The notes: generated by a model from the sequence alone, not told the origin. A DNA stretch of 64,000 nucleotides from Platynereis dumerilii (GCA_026936325.1 JAPTHN010000004.1:33101910-33165909), one strand, 5' to 3'. Counted from the stretch's first letter, positions 21,478 through 33,684 are shown. Made by a program: numbers and translations.

Positions 21478-24000
21478 CAGAGACTGAAGTCCAAGAAAGA
21501 AGACTGAAGATTCCATGAAATATTTGGCCCCATTAATGGGAGGCCACCACTTGTCAATGCAGTCCAAATTACGGGCTTGTTTTGGTGAACGGAGGACTTG
21601 GCGCCATTCACGAGCACTATTTACAGACCACAGATAACCTCCTCTTTGCTGACAGATGTCGCTCCCCATGATCCATGAACCAGAGAAGTTTGGGTGAACG
21701 CTGAAGCATGTGTCTGTATTCTTTAGTGCGTAATCTGAATTTACTGGGCAATCCTTACAAAAATACACAGGATGTAAATAAGTCATAACTGACCGCTTTT
21801 CAAAAACTGCCAATGCTATTATTGTTAAATTATGTGCTGTCGTCATGTGGCTGCGAGCACTTACGGATATTGTCAACGATCGACCGTAACTTCTCCATTC
21901 GAAGGGAATCTGGTTCGACCGGAATGTGTATACATGTGGTTCAAGACCAGTGTCCATAAGAAGAGGCTGCTCATCTGTAATTATTACATCAAACAAGTTG
22001 GTTTCTTTAAAAAGAGTCTGTTCTTCCTGGTATGAAATTATTCGGAAATTATTTGGATAGTTATGAACATCGCTCGCCTGATCAGAGAAATTAACTTTAA
22101 ATACATATTTTTTGTAATTTTTCACAGTGATCAAGAATTTAAGGCATGTCCCAATGAACTCTTGGATGCCAACATTGGTGCTGAAAGGACTGAGGGTAAC
22201 ATTTGGACAACCTGCAGATGAAGTGGGGTAGGCAGTACCATACAGTGATGAAGCTAATGTACAGTCTGTATTTGCTGTGTCAAATTTAATGGCCAAAGAA
22301 AATTTTTTATTTGAACTCTGCCAGAGAGATGACTGTGATTTGCTGAGGATCTTGTAGTTTGTAAATTGTGGTAATGTCTTGCCCTCACAAGAATGTGAAG
22401 TATGTTTGCTGATATACCTGTGATGTAACATGAATTCAATCGGACTAATGTCTGCAGAGTGTATCATCCAATGGCAACTTCGCTGTTTTGCTATTAATTC
22501 ATTTCTTATTACAATAAATGTCACACGAGCCGTTCCTAGAACGATGACTGCTTTTTTGTAGTTACACTTTAATAAATTTCCAGTGATACCGTTGGTTACC
22601 AATATAGCGTGATGAAGCATACGAAAATAATCAGACGTCCTCTCACATATGCCACAAGGATTGATTAATGCAAAAAGCGGCAAAGCTCTTTTCAATTGAA
22701 AAAACACAACTCTTCCTCTTTGGGCATAAAGCTGCCCATAATGGTAGATAGTTATGTATGTGGTAGTCCTCGCTGGAATTGTCAAATTTTTTAACAGTTT
22801 AGCGTATTCTGATGAGCATATTGGACCAAGTTCAGAAGCCTTCACATCTCTATAAATTTGGATTAGCAAACCACCATACTGACAGAGATGACCCTGTGCC
22901 CAATTAGGTGAGGCTTCTATTTGCACTTCCAAACTTAAACCTTCAGACCTACTTAAAATTGATAGTCTTTGATATTCAACAGTAGTCAGATTTTCAAAAT
23001 TCCATGAAATCCACTGATCACCTATTTCCGGCAGTCGGATTACCTGACTACTACTGTCACCACGGTGAGTCACGTAGGAAATAAAGAAGGTTCCCTTGAA
23101 ACGATGTTGGTGTCTGAAGACAAGATAGAGCTGAAATGTACTGGCTTTGATTTCCACTCCAGCATTTCTTGAACATTTCACTTTTTTACGCCGAGACCTC
23201 GGTGATGGTCCATCAAACACCTGAAGACCTCTCCTAATCATTTTGCAATTTGAGAAGACTTTCACAAATGTCCTAATGTCTGTTCTCACCAAAGCATGGT
23301 ACTCAGTTACTCTTTCTTGTGGGAAGATTGAATATGGTACATCATTTGGAAATTTTAATGAGTCGGTTCTGTAAAGAACTAATGTACCTTTGCTTATTTT
23401 TAAGTTGCACTGTGAAGCCTGAAAGAACATACGGATTCTTGAATTAAGCGATAAAATATAAATGAAAAGATTAACTTGAGTGAGAGAGGAGTTTGTAAAA
23501 ATGTCTAATTTTTGAAATTTTTTGTTAATGTCAATGCGATTAAAAGTCCTATTAGTTTGATAAGTCAATAAACTTTCAACTGTTAGAATGAATCGATCAT
23601 CTACAAAAGGATCGTTCTGTGGTAAATCCACAAATGTTAAAGCAACACAAAGCCTCTTGGGCACTTCCAGCATCCATTTGCAATGACCAGATTTGAGTAT
23701 ATCCCACTTAATCACATTACACAGACCTTTGACATTTCCTCCACAAGTGTTTGGTGTATCACTCTCTCCAAAACATACTTCATTGATTCTTCCGGTGAGT
23801 GTCATCAACTCCCTATAACTCATCATCATATCCACCATTCCTTGTTCTTTCAACTTCAGGGATAACCAATATCTGATTGAGCTTTTCCAAGTGAAACTGG
23901 CATCATTATAAGATCCGGATAGAGCCTGCAAAAGATATTTGGTAAATAGTATTATAATTAAAATCTTATGAAACCTCATGGTGATCCAACAATATTTCAT
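21478..24000 (-). CDS. Exon 1 of the lectin-LDLa-LRR-7TM receptor (secreted ectodomain part)
   Basis: 841 codons run from ATG at 24000-23998 to the donor CTG|GTATGTG at 21478/21477. A second ATG seven codons in (MRFHKILIIILFTKYLLQAL) could also start the signal peptide; its hydrophobic core makes this the likely first coding exon. Residues about 85-150 (CGGNVKGLCNVIKWDI..., GHCKWMLEVP, VALTFVDLP) resemble a CUB domain. The next 500 residues have scattered cysteine pairs and N-glycosylation sequons but no family I can name. From about residue 770 (CKDCPVNSDYAL, CFSVHPNFSGSWIMGSDIC, GGYLWSVNS) the first half of a C-type lectin domain begins and continues in exon 2 at 9704. Translation would otherwise stop after VCEQFIYSS, beyond the donor, consistent with splicing there. 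The whole receptor would be about 1,848 residues. Confidence 0.82.
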
Positions 24001-24251
24001 AGAATATTGCGCCGGGTGTTTTGTGGCATGTTTTTATAGTTGCTGTTTTGAATAAATTAATAGTTTTGCCAGAGCCACGAATTGGCGATTTTCATATATA
24101 TTCACAGTCACGTGTTCCAGCACCATCTTATCTCCAACTAGAACTTGTGACGCAAGCGGAACAAGGCGAGCTCGCCATGCGTTTGATTTTCCATTTTGCT
24201 TTTGGGACACGTATCGATTCTTGGGAAAAAGTTGTAGAGTGAGGGGACTAG

Positions 24252-24262
24252 GTTTTTATATA
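24252..24262 (-). promoter_or_regulatory. Candidate TATA element for the receptor gene
   Basis: The minus strand reads TATATAAAAACC about 250 bases upstream of the ATG. In AT-rich DNA this may be chance. A second TATAAAAA at about 24031-24038 seems too close to the start codon. Confidence 0.22.
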
Positions 24263-25323
24263 TGATAGGACAGATAGAACAGACCATTAAGATAGGTGAT
24301 TGTGGCACTGTTTGCAAACACATTGAGATGTTACCATGATATGTGGTAAGACTGGAAAAACTAAAGAACAGAAACTCTACTATACCAGTTGGAACTGGCA
24401 AGTACCGCAGTTTTACTTTGACTTTGAGTACTGTCATTTTTAAAAGTTTGGTTTATCACACTCTCATTCTCATGCTGAATTCGGGGTAAAAAAAGTCAAT
24501 AAATTTGGTAGAGATAATTTAATGAGATAGATATTAATGAGAAAACATTATTATTTAATTTCCATGAACGTTGTCGTCATGCTAGGCAAGTTTTGCCAAA
24601 AATTGTTGTACAGACGACAGTGTGACAAACACATGTGACTGCATGTTGTGGCAATATTAAACAAGTTTGTATCAATGCAAGATTGTCTCTCTTGTTCCTG
24701 TAGTATATTCTGTGATATGTAGACAAGGGCTGAAACTTTTTCCCCCGGGTTCCTGGGCATGGGTAGGGTAATGCATTATACCCGGGTCAAATTTGTCTGC
24801 CCGGGTTATCATTCTTTCTTAAAAAGGGCCTGTATTACATCATGCCATTTGTTTTCAATAAGTCTAGTGTTGTCAAAATTTATTGATAGGGTGAAATATT
24901 CAGAATTCCCATACATCAGCATTGATAGATAGGATGTTTGACTACCATGATCCAGGTTGAGAAAGTCATAAGACTTTCGATGACAACAATAAAAATAACG
25001 TGCAAGCACTTTGAGAGATGCTTGTAGATAGGCTGTCGATCTACCTTTTTCCTGTCCTCAGGCCACTGGCAGTATTGTATCTTCTTCTACAAGGATCTAT
25101 CTATCTCTCTTCATATAAATCTATCTATCACTGTATCATTCTATTCCCTGTTCATTTATATATGTATCATCAGATTCAATCATCATTCACATAAAGTGCA
25201 ATAGTGTATGAAAGGATAGTGAAGGTGAAAGGGATGATTAAATTGGTAATTCTCTGATTGAGGTGCGAGCTAAATTGTGTACTGATAGGTGTGAAGTTAA
25301 ATTGCACTTGAAAAAGTGACACA
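24263..25323. other. Intergenic sequence upstream of the receptor
   Basis: It contains a CCCGGG-rich patch (about 24740-24808), a copy of repeat family Y (about 24990-25035) and short CTAT microsatellites (about 25080-25125). No gene is seen. Confidence 0.4.
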
Positions 25324-25328
25324 TTAAG

Positions 25329-25796
25329 TAGGCCTCATGGCAGGATACACCCTCAACCCCCTGGGGTTATCACTGTTTTATCATGGGGTAACTGAGAGTA
25401 GTTGAGGGATGGCAAATTTGGTTGAGGGGAGGCGAGTTTGTTTGAGGGGAGGCGAGGGGATGTGAGTTTAGTCGAGGGGAGCTGAGTTTAGTTGAGGGGA
25501 GGCGAGTTTACTTGAGGGCAGCCGAGTTTACTTGAGGGGAGCGAGTTTACTTGAGGGCAGCCGAGTTTAGTTGAGGGGAGGCGAGTTTAGTTGAGGGGAG
25601 GCGAGTTTAGTTGAGGTAAGTTGAGTTTAGTTGAGTTGAGGTTACTTGAGTTTAGTTAAGTTGAGGGTAGTTGAGGGAAGCTGAGGGTAGTTGAGGGTGG
25701 CGGAAGTGAAAAGGGGTAAGTTGAGGGTAAAAGAGGTTAAGTTGAGGGTGCCGAGTTTATGAGAGGGTTTGGGGGGTGTATCCTGTCATGAGGCCT
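25329..25796. mobile_element. TIR element filled by a GAGGGGAGGCGAGTTTAGTT minisatellite
   Basis: Terminal inverted repeats of about 27 bases (GGCCTCATGGCAGGATACAC at left; GTGTATCCTGTCATGAGGCC at right) bound the block, with TTAAG on both sides (25324-25328 and 25797-25801). Between them about 25385-25760 is an imperfect tandem array of a roughly 20-bp purine-rich unit on the plus strand. It is probably a MITE whose interior expanded as a minisatellite. Confidence 0.7.
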
Positions 25797-26369
25797 TTAA
25801 GTGGAATCCAGTCCATATATATACCGTAATAGCATGGAAGAAAATGAACGGCCGTTAATAGGGTAAGAGTAAGACACACAAATAGACAGACAATCACAGT
25901 GATTTATTGCAGTTTGGTTTCCGTGAATGAATTGCATGAAACGGCGCGTGAAAGTAGGTCAGCATGACCTAGTTGACTGCATTGCTGTGACTGACCTTTG
26001 ACCTGAAGAAAGTCAGCCTGTTTGTTTTCTTTAATAATTTTTCCATCTCAGAAAGGCTTAAAAAAGTTTATCAACGCAAGACAATATTCTATTGAGGCTG
26101 TACCGTAATATGGGGTGAATAGGGACAGAACAGAGAATTTTTTTTATTTTCTAAAAAAACACCAATTTCTACTAGCCTCAGGAACTATATTTTTGGCACA
26201 CATATAGTACACATACCAGCGCATATTGTGATAGAATTTTGTACTTCTGACTGCAGGCAGTGAGAAGCTGCAGCAACTTAAACTTGGCACTGCAGAATTG
26301 ATATTTTACAAGATGGTCAAAACTTTGCATGTGCCATATAAAGTATAAATAATAGAGCCATCAAACTTG

Positions 26370-26900
26370 CTGCAAACTTTAAAATTATTCTGTTGTGGTT
26401 TTAAGGGATCATAGTTAAAGACTGGATATTGGATTGTCTATAAATGATGCCAAGTTCAATAATATTCGTCAAAAAGCCACGCCAGTACACTCAAATGAAA
26501 ATTAGTAGGGTTATTTTGGTTAATTCCGAAACTTTGTCATCAAACTTACTGCAAATTTTAAAATTATTCTGTTGTGGTTTCAAGGGATCATAGTTAAAGA
26601 CTGGATATTGGATTGTGTATGTTTACATGTCCTGGCTTGAAACAATATTTTGGATCATTTTGTACTATTTTGAAGAAATTCTATCTCGGAAAGTTCACGA
26701 GTATCGCGCCACCTTAATCCACTATAAATGATGCCAAGTTCAATAATATTCGTCAAAAAGCCATGCCAGTACACTCAAATGAAAATTAGTAGGGTTATTT
26801 TGGTTAATTCCGAAACTTTGTCATCAAACTTGCTGCAAACTTTAAAATTATTCTGTTGTGGTTTTAAGGGATCATTGTTAAAGACTGGATATTGGATTGT
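26370..26900 (+). repeat. Tandem duplication, three partial units
   Basis: The block AAATTATTCTGTTGTGGTTT...AAAGACTGGATATTGGATTGT occurs at about 26382, 26561 and 26845. The intervening AATGATGCCAAGTTCAATAA...CGAAACTTTGTCATCAAACT segment occurs at about 26443 and 26725. Confidence 0.75.
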
Positions 26901-27784
26901 GAATATCATGTCAGTGTGACATTATGTTTAGCTCAAATATCTGAAATTTACATATAATTAGAAGTAAACAATATAGGGAATTATTTCCCCTTACATGTGA
27001 CACTGAAAAGTTTTGTCACCCTAAAATGTGCATTTTTGCCTGTTTTTGGACATATTTTGCCCCAAAAACATGAAAAAGGGATGAAGTCTCGTCATTTGTG
27101 ATGCCTTCATTGGAAAGTAGACAATTTTTGCCTGAAGATAAGTTTAAAACCTTGTTCAAAAAATGAAAAATGAGCCTTCAGGATTTTTTTCAGTCAAATG
27201 TCACAAATGTGTGACTCAAAGCTTGAACCTTGTCATATCTAATTTAAAGGACTTTCCAAGGGGCTCGGAAGAACAACTTTGATTTTGAAAATTTTAACCT
27301 TTTTATAAACCATGGTGCCAAAAAAAAATTTACAAGATAGGATTTTTTAATTTCTTTGTGATTTACTTCCAAAAATAGTGGGGAACAACATCATGATATA
27401 GACTACTCTTCCTACAACACTTGAAATTGATATAACAATTTATTTATATCACCAAGTCATTTTTGAGAAATTAGACTTGCTTGAATAAAATCGCCTGTAA
27501 ATATTTTCTATTTCGTTTATAAAGCTGAAATCCCGTTCATTTCTACTACTCTTCATAGCGCATCTAATGCTCTTAACCAGAAGTCTTTAGCCCCAAGAGA
27601 AGTGACATAAATGGCAAAAAAAAAGGCCGCCGCATGAAATTCACATAATGGAGTGTCCCGATTCACCCCAATACAAAGTATGGGGTGAATTGGGACAGTG
27701 GTTTTTTGGACCTTGGGCATTGGGAATTTAAGATACCTATCAAGCTCCAAAGGGTACTTAGACCTTGTGCCCAGACACAATCTG

Positions 27785-28035
27785 AAACCAAAGTTTGATT
27801 TCTGGATTGATTTTTAGAGATGCTTGCTTGCTTGCAAGCGGCATCTCTATTGTGGGAGGATGGCTCTGAAACTTATGACAACTGCCTTGGTCATGCTGTT
27901 TTATCTCTGTCATTAGAATTTTATCTTGCGTTGATAAACTTTTGGTGTCTTTCTGAGATGAAGAAATTAATAAAGAAAACAAACAGGCTGACTTTCTGCA
28001 GGTCAAAGGTCAATCACCAAAAGTAGGTCACAGGC
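27785..28035 (+). repeat. Repeat family X, uninterrupted copy
   Basis: This is the inverse of the outer halves at 25985-26101 and 28970-29092. It contains an AGAGATGC/GCATCTCT stem around a GCTTGCAAGC core. Its right end abuts the LINE fragment. Confidence 0.6.
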
Positions 28036-28775
28036 CAGATAAAACCAAAGAAATGGTAATAGATTACAGCAAAAACCAAAATCATGAACCATTGTATATT
28101 AATGATGACAAGGTAGAAGTTGTTCCAACATATAAATACCTTGGGGTGACCATTGACGATAAGTTCAACTTTGACAGCCACACCGAAAAACTACATAAGA
28201 AGTGCAATCAAAGACTCTATTTTGTAAGAAAGTTGTGTAGGCTGCATGTTGACAGTAGTATCATGAAATTGTTTTATGTATCGGTGCTACAATCTGTTAT
28301 ATCGTTTGCAATATGCTGCTGGTTTGGAAATAGCTCTGCCAAGTCCAGGTGTAAAATAGAACTATTAAGGTGTGTAAAGCGCTGGGAAACGAAGTAGTGT
28401 GTACTGAGAAGCTCCATAAGAACGCTGTTGAGCAGAGACGTAATGTGATAATGAAAAACGAAAGCAACCCTCTGCACAACAAATATCAATCGCTGCCATC
28501 TGGCAGACGTCTTAGGTCCATCAAAGCTAGAAAATCGCGCAACAGCAGGTCTTTTGTTCCTGCAAGTATAAAGCTGGTGAATCATGCATAAGTATAACAA
28601 ACAATCTGTGATATGAATGACTGACGATCTGTGATATGAATGCCTGTGATTTGAATGTGTCTTGTATGAATGTGTCTTGTATGAATGCCCTATCTATGTC
28701 TGAGTTTATGCAAAACAAGTTCCAATTTGGTAATAAAGTATATCTTATCTTATCTTATCTTATCTTATCTTACCC
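28035..28775 (+). mobile_element. 5'-truncated LINE fragment (C-terminal reverse transcriptase region, L2/Rex-like)
   Basis: The frame from about 28041 reads KEMVIDYSKN...VEVVPTYKYLGVTIDDKFNF...KLHKKCNQRLYFVRKL...FYVSVLQSVISFAICCWFGN, the region after the reverse-transcriptase core in CR1/L2/Rex-type non-LTR retrotransposons. It shifts frame near 28385 and continues (NPLHNKYQSLPSGRRLRSIK...RSFVPASIKLVNHA) to a stop at about 28591. The element ends in a (TTATC)n tail at about 28740-28772. A cysteine-rich or endonuclease part is absent, so it is a dead fragment. Confidence 0.85.
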
Positions 28776-29095
28776 TCCAGCAGGTCTCACATGCCAGATA
28801 CCCTCTGCAGGTCTCACATGCCAGATACCCTTGTGCATGTGACAGGCAAAGGGGTAGATACTATCATGGACAGTCTATCTACAAGCATCTCTTAAAGTGC
28901 TTGCACGTTATTTTTGTACATGCTATGCAACACCGGCCAATTCTGTCCCAATTCACCCCATATTACGGTGTTTAAAGTTTTAATGACAGAGGTGAAACAG
29001 CACAATCAAGGCAGTTGTCATAAGTTTTGTGAAACTGACTCCCACAATAGAGATGCGCTTGCAAGCAAGCAAGCATCTCTAAAAATCACTCATAC

Positions 29096-29745
29096 TGTTA
29101 TTCCAGTAGGCGGCAGTAAAGTCTTGGAGTTGAATTGATGTTGATCCCACGTTCAACCATTAGCTGTGCAGAAAAATGTATGGAAAATTGCGCATTTCGT
29201 CAAGATAATAGCAAATTTTCATCCAAATTATTGCACAAATTTGTCTGAGATAATCATAGAAATTTCTACAATGATCTTGGAAATGTTTGCAATAATTTTA
29301 GACATTTTTGGAGTAATTTTAAATTCTCATTACGGTACAAATTTCTACAATATTTCATGTATACGATTATTGCTGACATTTCTTCAGTTATTGTACATGT
29401 TTCTGTGATAATGATGATACATTTTGCAAGATAATCTTGGAGTTTCTGAGATTATCCTGCAAAATTGTTGTGATTTTTTGGCCAAATTTCTGCAAATATG
29501 ATTGACACTTAACATAATGAAAATTGTAGATTACACTGTAAAAACAGTGTGTAGGTTGTAAACACTTGTAAACATGTTTCAACATTGAACATGTTTCAGT
29601 TTGTGTTTACTTCCTGAATACTAACGCAATTTGACATGTTTAGATGCTTCACATGTTGAGTATTGTGTGAAAATCCTAAACAGTAAACATGTTTAGAATT
29701 TTCCCCTGAAAATGATCAACATGTTCAGCTTCCAAACATGATCAG
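29096..29745. other. Unassigned sequence with repeated AAACATGTTT words
   Basis: No gene is seen. AAACATGTTT (29571-29580), GAACATGTTT (29588-29597) and AAACATGTTT (29685-29694) fit the p53-family half-site pattern RRRCWWGYYY. A CACTGTAAAAACAGTG palindrome is at about 29535-29550. Confidence 0.4.
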
Positions 29746-29747
29746 TA

Positions 29748-32700
29748 GACCTGTTCAAAAAAGACTTTTTATTTTATTTTGATGCGAGTCGCAGTGATTC
29801 CCATTCTCCAAGCTGTAGAATGACCAAATACGGCATTTATTTCAATTTTGTACTTTGGGAATGCCTGCCTCATGAGCCATGAAGTTTACACGTTTGATTT
29901 AGTCAAAAACGCAAAAATTATCGCAGGGGGGTGTTATATTTTGCCTCATATCTTTATCAGTTTTTATTTTAGAGCTACATGAACGGTACCATGTGAAAGC
30001 TGAGGAAATTGTCTTTCATTGGAAGTCAATATATTGGTATTTTGGATGACTTTGATTGTATCCAAAGCAGAAAAGTGTCAATTTTAGAGTAAATTTTGAC
30101 GTTTGGCACTACATTTTACCTCACATGCTCATCATATAATAATCTTAGAACAGCATGAGTGTTAGCTCGTGAAAGCCAACAGGTACAATTGTCTTTAAAT
30201 TGACACCTTTTAAAATTTATTTACATCGATTTTGTTGTCTCTGAAGCACCAATTTCTCAATTTCAAGGAGCGGTCTTTCTGTTTCAATTTATCATAATAG
30301 TGCAGTGTTTTATTGCATTGATCAGAAAATTTGTTAAATTAGGTGCCTCATTATTTCACAGGAGTTGTCTTCATATGATTGGAACATTTGAAACATGAAA
30401 TTTATCATGTCAATGAAGTGTCGTTCTTGTTTAACAATTCAACAATTTAACATAATATTGACGACCGTACACAGTATATTGTAAATCACTCATGGCTTGA
30501 CAATGCCAATGTCATTTTGTTTTCAAGTGCTAATGCTCTGACAGTCTGACATACATATATATTGAACATGAGGGCCTACAACAAGCCATGGAAATATTAA
30601 TTGAGAAAGTCAATGAAGGGTAACAAAAGTCTCATGGATATGTAGTTAGTGTCTACAATAACTTGTTAAAGGTTGCCTAGAGTAAGTTGTACACACAATT
30701 GCTTGTGATTTGTTAAATGTGAATTTCAATGTCATTATAGGCTCGCAGGAGAACCTGAGTAAGCCAATCTTTCATTTCTGGATCTGTTTTTTGTTAAGTC
30801 ACATGTATACATAACTCATTGTTTAGCAAAATTGACAATTTTTTTTGTCAATAGACATCAAGCAACTCTGCCCTTTATAGATAGTACCTGTCATGTTCTT
30901 TCCTAGTTGCTGTTGGTTGAGATGCCCATTTGATATAAACTTCAAGCTCTCAGGTAAAAAGTACTAATCCAGTTCAAAGAAATTTGGACTGCGGAAGACT
31001 TCACATTGATTAAAAACAATTATTTTTGTGGAATTGCTTGTTTCACAGGTTCACTCTGTCTTGAGAGTTTCCTTGTAGTTTAGAGCTCCTTCATTTTCAC
31101 TGATTTGCACATGTGTGCCAGTCAAATCAAGCTCTTGCAATGATTAATAACTCTCATCAATATTTATTATCTCTTTTTGCACTTCATTAGGACAAGTTGA
31201 ATCCAGTCAACTTCAGGCACTACGTACATGATGTTTTATCACTGTCATCAAGTATGGCTGGTGTGAAACAAACCAATTTTTCTGTCAACTGCTCAAACTT
31301 TCTTCAAGCACCTTTGCTGCCTCCCTTTGGTTGCCTGCAGCTTAGTTTTGTCTCACCATGTCAATTAGGCATGAAAAGTTCAGGATACCTCCAGTTTATA
31401 TTTTCTACGAGTGGCGAAACGTGTCTTCTAAAAGTTCCAAATACAGCTTATAATTTTACATCAGATGTGGCATTGTTTCTCATTAATCTTTACTGGTCTA
31501 GCCTTAGATGTCCATGATCATTTTTTAAACAAGGGTAAACGAACCTTAGCAGCGATCTTTGGATAATCATGTCATTATTCATTCAGCAACAGTGGAAGTT
31601 CAATAACATGTAGTTTTGGATTATAATTACAAATTACACTGACAATTTTGGCAATCTGTGATTCAAAATGTCAAGTTTTTAATGTGTTTTCTCACTTGAG
31701 CAGTATATTTGCTGAATGAATGTGACAAGGTGACACTGACAGTTGTGAATCGCATCATCTAATTTAGCAATAGTATATGGGTCATTCTCAAATTTCGGGA
31801 CAATTTGCGTCACTCTAGCTCCCTGACATTAATATGAATGCGATAAATATCTGAAGCATCACTCTGCATCTGTTATTCATATTTCTACTTAGAACCACTG
31901 CATTTGGAGCAAAAAGTCATTCATTAGACTTTTTTTAATGCTTTATGTCCAGAAATCCGTGCAAAATCAATGGTTTTTCCCTGTCACTGAACCTGACATG
32001 ACAAAATCAAGTGTTCATTTTCCTCCTAATATACCATTATTTTCAAAGTTTCTTTGCACGATTCACGGGAATATAGACTTGAATTTATATTTAGTTCATA
32101 CTCAATTTTCTTTTTGTATGATTTCATTGATTAAATTGATACAATAGTCGTGTCACTAATTTATGTCAATTTTGTTGTCCCCTCCGTTACTTACCATGGC
32201 TCCGTTCGTTATTGTTTTTTATGAGCTATTTTCACTGAATATCATCAGACGCATGTGCGTTATAGTACCACTGCCTTGCAGACTTCATAAAACATGTATT
32301 CAATAAATTATGACGTAATGTTCATAAAAAATGTTTTTGGTCCCACTAAAATGTCCCCTCCGTTTCCTTCATTTCCAAGCTTACCAATGATAATTTTACA
32401 GAGCGATTTCATGTATATGTTGCTGAGGGTGGCAGGTTTTAATATTCTGCAATTATTTTGTCTAATCTCCAAAATAAAACGCAGTAATGAGCGAAAAGCA
32501 AAAAATTGTTCCCCTCCGTTACCGTCCACTCCGTTACCAGATCATGAGCAAGAAATCGACATTTGGACCAAAAAATCTACTGATACGAGATGAAGTACTT
32601 CTAAAAATAATAGTTACATCAATCTTTTATCATTTTTCCTATTGTTGCTGTTCCTACAGTTGGTTTTTTACATCAAAATTCCCCTCCGTTACCACATTGT

Positions 32701-33478
32701 CCCCTCCGTTACAGGACAATTTTCCTATACCCGTTGTCCCGAAATTTGAGAATGGCCCATATTGGTTTATGTTCTTCTTACATCCAGCTATGATTTTTTC
32801 AGAAAAGAACTTTATACATTAAAGACATGGACAATTTAATTTATTAGATATTCTTATCAAATGAAAACCAGATCTATAAAAAATAGTTTCATTAGGTACA
32901 AAATTTGGACAATTTTCTTATCATTGCATAATGATGATAAATTTTAACAGGCAGGCAAATCATTGAAGTTGAAAAACTAAGAGTTTAGAGACAACAAGAA
33001 CTATATAACTAATTTCAAAATGGTGTAATTTCAGAGACAAGTTTACAGGAATTCATATTGTACCACTTAGGCACTTCAGTGGTTATTTCTATGAGCATAT
33101 GAAGCAACATGTAGTGCCAAATGTCAAAATTTACCCTAAAATTGACACATTGTATACTTTGAAGTCACTTAAACTCATCTGAAATACCAATATATTGACT
33201 TTAAATTAAAGACAATTTTATCAGCTTTTATATGATACCATCCATTTAGCTCTACTATTAAAACTGATGAAGATATGAGGCAAAATATAACACCCCCCTC
33301 TGATAATTTTGCCGTTTTTGACTAAATTAAACGTATAAACTTCATGGCTCATGAGGCAGGCATTCCCAAAGTCCAAAATTGACAAAAATGCCATATTTGG
33401 CCATTCTACTGGTTGGAGAATGGGAATCGCTGCGACCCGCATCAAAATAAAATAAAAAGTCTTTTTTGAACAGGTCTA
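29748..33478. mobile_element. 3.7 kb inverted-repeat element, class unknown
   Basis: Arms at about 29748-30130 and 33110-33478 are inverted copies: GACCTGTTCAAAAAAGACTT, GAATGCCTGCCTCATGAGCC, GGGGGGTGTTATATTTTGCC and TTTGGCACTAC on one side, their reverse complements on the other. They diverge by scattered substitutions, suggesting some age. The interior has no recognisable coding sequence and is interrupted by the element at 31776-32759. Confidence 0.75.
31776..32759. mobile_element. Nested 1 kb TIR element with repeated CCCCTCCGTTAC
   Basis: The ends are near-perfect inverted repeats of about 27 bases (GGGTCATTCTCAAATTTCGG against CCGAAATTTGAGAATGGCCC). Inside, the word CCCCTCCGTTAC or a close variant occurs about six times, the first at 32179-32190, then near 32355, 32513, 32525, 32682 and 32700. 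The target duplication is unclear. No transposase is visible. Confidence 0.7.
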
Positions 33479-33684
33479 AATTGATCAGTGTGTTCAAGCT
33501 AAAAGCTGTGTATTGAGTTTTTTCCATAAATGGAGGAATTTACAATAATGATTGAGTGATTAACATTCATGTGTAAATCACAGTTTAAATTTCAGTAACA
33601 CCCAGCTATAATTTAATTTTTTGCTTATTCCTCTTTCAAATGTAAAATTACTAATGAAAGAAGCAATATCCCAGAATTGAATTC

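Larger units (their letters stand above)
26102..28969. mobile_element. Composite TIR element(s), ends ACCGTAATATGGGGTGAA
   Basis: The outer inverted repeats are ACCGTAATATGGGGTGAATA (26102) and TTCACCCCATATTACGGT (28952-28969). A back-to-back pair of the same ends sits in the middle (27653-27674 and 27679-27699). The block may be two adjacent elements (26102-27675 and 27679-28969) or one element with an internal palindrome. It also carries a family-X repeat (27785-28035) and a LINE fragment. No transposase was recognised. Confidence 0.6.
25985..29092. repeat. Interrupted copy of repeat family X (outer halves)
   Basis: 25985-26101 and 28970-29092 read together, in minus-strand orientation relative to the copy at 27785-28035, as one copy of the same repeat. 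It is split by the 26102-28969 insertion. Key words: CAGCCTGTTTGTTTTC, GTTTATCAACGCAAGA, AAGGCAGTTGTCATAAG, and a GCTTGCAAGC-type palindrome flanked by AGAGATGC. Confidence 0.6.

Noticed and set aside
31197-31517. 106-residue frame after a weak acceptor-like site
   Set aside because: No matching donor, no domain, and it lies inside an inverted-repeat element.
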